Assembly (NCBI GenBank): GCA_001189215.1
Contig: LFCR01000004.1
Location: 186,001-250,000 of the forward strand
Direction: 5' to 3'
From: Parcubacteria bacterium C7867-008
GTDB lineage: Bacteria > Patescibacteria > Paceibacteria > UBA9973 > UBA2103
Length of the DNA stretch: 64,000 nt
Positions 63,516 to 64,000 of the stretch are shown in pieces (the stretch's first letter is position 1; every line of letters starts with the position of its first letter). The translations under genes were made by a program, and so were the position numbers. The notes beneath the pieces were generated by a model. It searched no databases and was not told the origin of the DNA. It was given only the letters and a program-made list of their open reading frames with translations.

Positions 63516-63974
63516 ATGAAATCTGAACCCCGGTACTGGCTCGTTAAGTCTGAACCCTCTGCGTACTCCATTGATGATTTAAAAAAAGATAAGAAGACAC
63601 CGTGGACGGGAATTCGTAACTATACAGCGCGTAACTTTATGCGCGATGGTATGCAAATAGGTGATCCAGTTCTCTTCTATCACTCTAGCTGCCCTGTTCC
63701 TGGGGTATACGGTATAGCGAAGGTTGTCTCTAAGGCATATGCAGATCCTACGCAGTTTGATTCTTCAAGTTCGTACTACGATCCCAAAGCAACCAAGGGG
63801 AAACCAATTTGGTATCTGGTGGATATTGGATTTGTTGAAAAAATACATGAACCAATTACATTGGAAGCACTTAAGAAAGATAAGAGACTCACGAAGATGG
63901 CGTTGCTACAAAGAGGCAATAGATTGTCTGTAATGAGTGTTGAAGAAAGTGAATTTAAGATCATGTGCAGTTAG
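63516..63974 (+). CDS. EVE-domain protein
   Basis: From ATG 63516 the protein has 152 residues: YWLVKSEPSAYSIDDLKKD, WTGIRNYTARNFMRDGMQIGD, VLFYHSSCPVPGVYGIAKVV and the final NRLSVMSVEESEFKIM block, the full EVE/PUA-like fold. EVE domains bind modified bases in DNA or RNA through an aromatic pocket and occur with modification-dependent restriction systems, but stand-alone copies are common. An ATG at 63483 precedes the promoter and is rejected. Confidence 0.93.
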   Translation: MKSEPRYWLVKSEPSAYSIDDLKKDKKTPWTGIRNYTARNFMRDGMQIGDPVLFYHSSCPVPGVYGIAKVVSKAYADPTQFDSSSSYYDPKATKGKPIWYLVDIGFVEKIHEPITLEALKKDKRLTKMALLQRGNRLSVMSVEESEFKIMCS

Positions 63975-64000
63975 AGTCCGCACGCTTGCTGCTTGTATAA

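Noticed and set aside
1..64000. Integron attC sites, IS terminal repeats, CRISPR repeats
   Set aside because: I looked for GTTRRRY/RYYYAAC pairs at cassette borders, transposase frames with flanking repeats, and regularly spaced repeats; none was convincing by eye.

Overview
The window reads as a chromosome segment of a candidate-phyla-radiation (Patescibacteria) bacterium, most likely Parcubacteria/Paceibacteria-like. This is inferred from the compact gene layout, a short-form ProS, many lineage-type membrane proteins (GtrA, DUF1360, DUF805, bacterial PH, CPBP protease), a membrane-anchored DsbA-like protein, and a single-domain RRM protein with a glycine-rich tail. No rRNA, CRISPR array, IS element, integrase or prophage was seen.

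Layout. 1-3260: end of a DipZ-like thioredoxin protein, a small membrane protein and a pilin, then an orphan cassette and a structured non-coding stretch. 3266-9600: minus-strand Nudix, LOG and DEDDh genes, rpmA, rplI and ctpA. 9660-15366: corA, a CPBP protease, cysS, dnaB, recR. 15363-19906: a nuclease-like orphan, rplU, rmuC, yqeY, truB. 19973-22287: a 53-aa membrane protein, an unusual exported-looking radical SAM/B12-type protein, and tRNA-Glu(CUC). 22744-27440: dcw cluster (mraZ, rsmH, ftsL-like, ftsI, murF). 28330-30608: lysS and greA. 31594-38338: frr, rseP, proS, mreB, mreC, mreD, mrdA on the minus strand. 38549-40304: a two-component system. 40847-44607: a surface beta-helix protein and an ABC-2 exporter. 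45810-51940: a mannose/mannoside gene set (PMI-type cupin, three GH130 modules, PMM-like HAD phosphatase) plus a membrane FAD oxidase. 52675-53330: RRM protein and a tRNA-like element. 53345-63974: prmC, hisS, an exonuclease, a cysteine-less DsbA-like protein, a RecB-like helicase-nuclease, a YgjP peptidase and an EVE protein.

Two expression styles coexist. Housekeeping genes often have only a -10 hexamer (TATACT, TAGAAT, TATTCT, TACACT) placed 6-8 nt before the ATG, with no Shine-Dalgarno; these look like leaderless mRNAs, and in about thirteen genes the spacing is exactly 6 nt. Scattered between them are orphan genes, each alone, usually GC-richer, mostly with a full TTGAC(A/C/T)-16/18-TATAAT-like promoter, usually an inverted repeat in or beside that promoter, a GGAG-type Shine-Dalgarno, and a strong GC-rich terminator. 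They range from 25-aa peptides to the 623-aa radical SAM protein and are almost all of unknown function. This insulated-cassette class is the most interesting signal in the window.

How genes work together: rsmH/ftsI/murF/mrdA/mreBCD/rseP/ctpA serve wall growth and envelope maintenance; lysS/cysS/proS/hisS/truB/prmC/frr/rplI/rplU/rpmA serve translation; dnaB/recR/rmuC/the helicase-nuclease serve DNA replication and repair; the GH130-PMM-PMI set would interconvert mannosides, mannose phosphates and possibly GDP-mannose.
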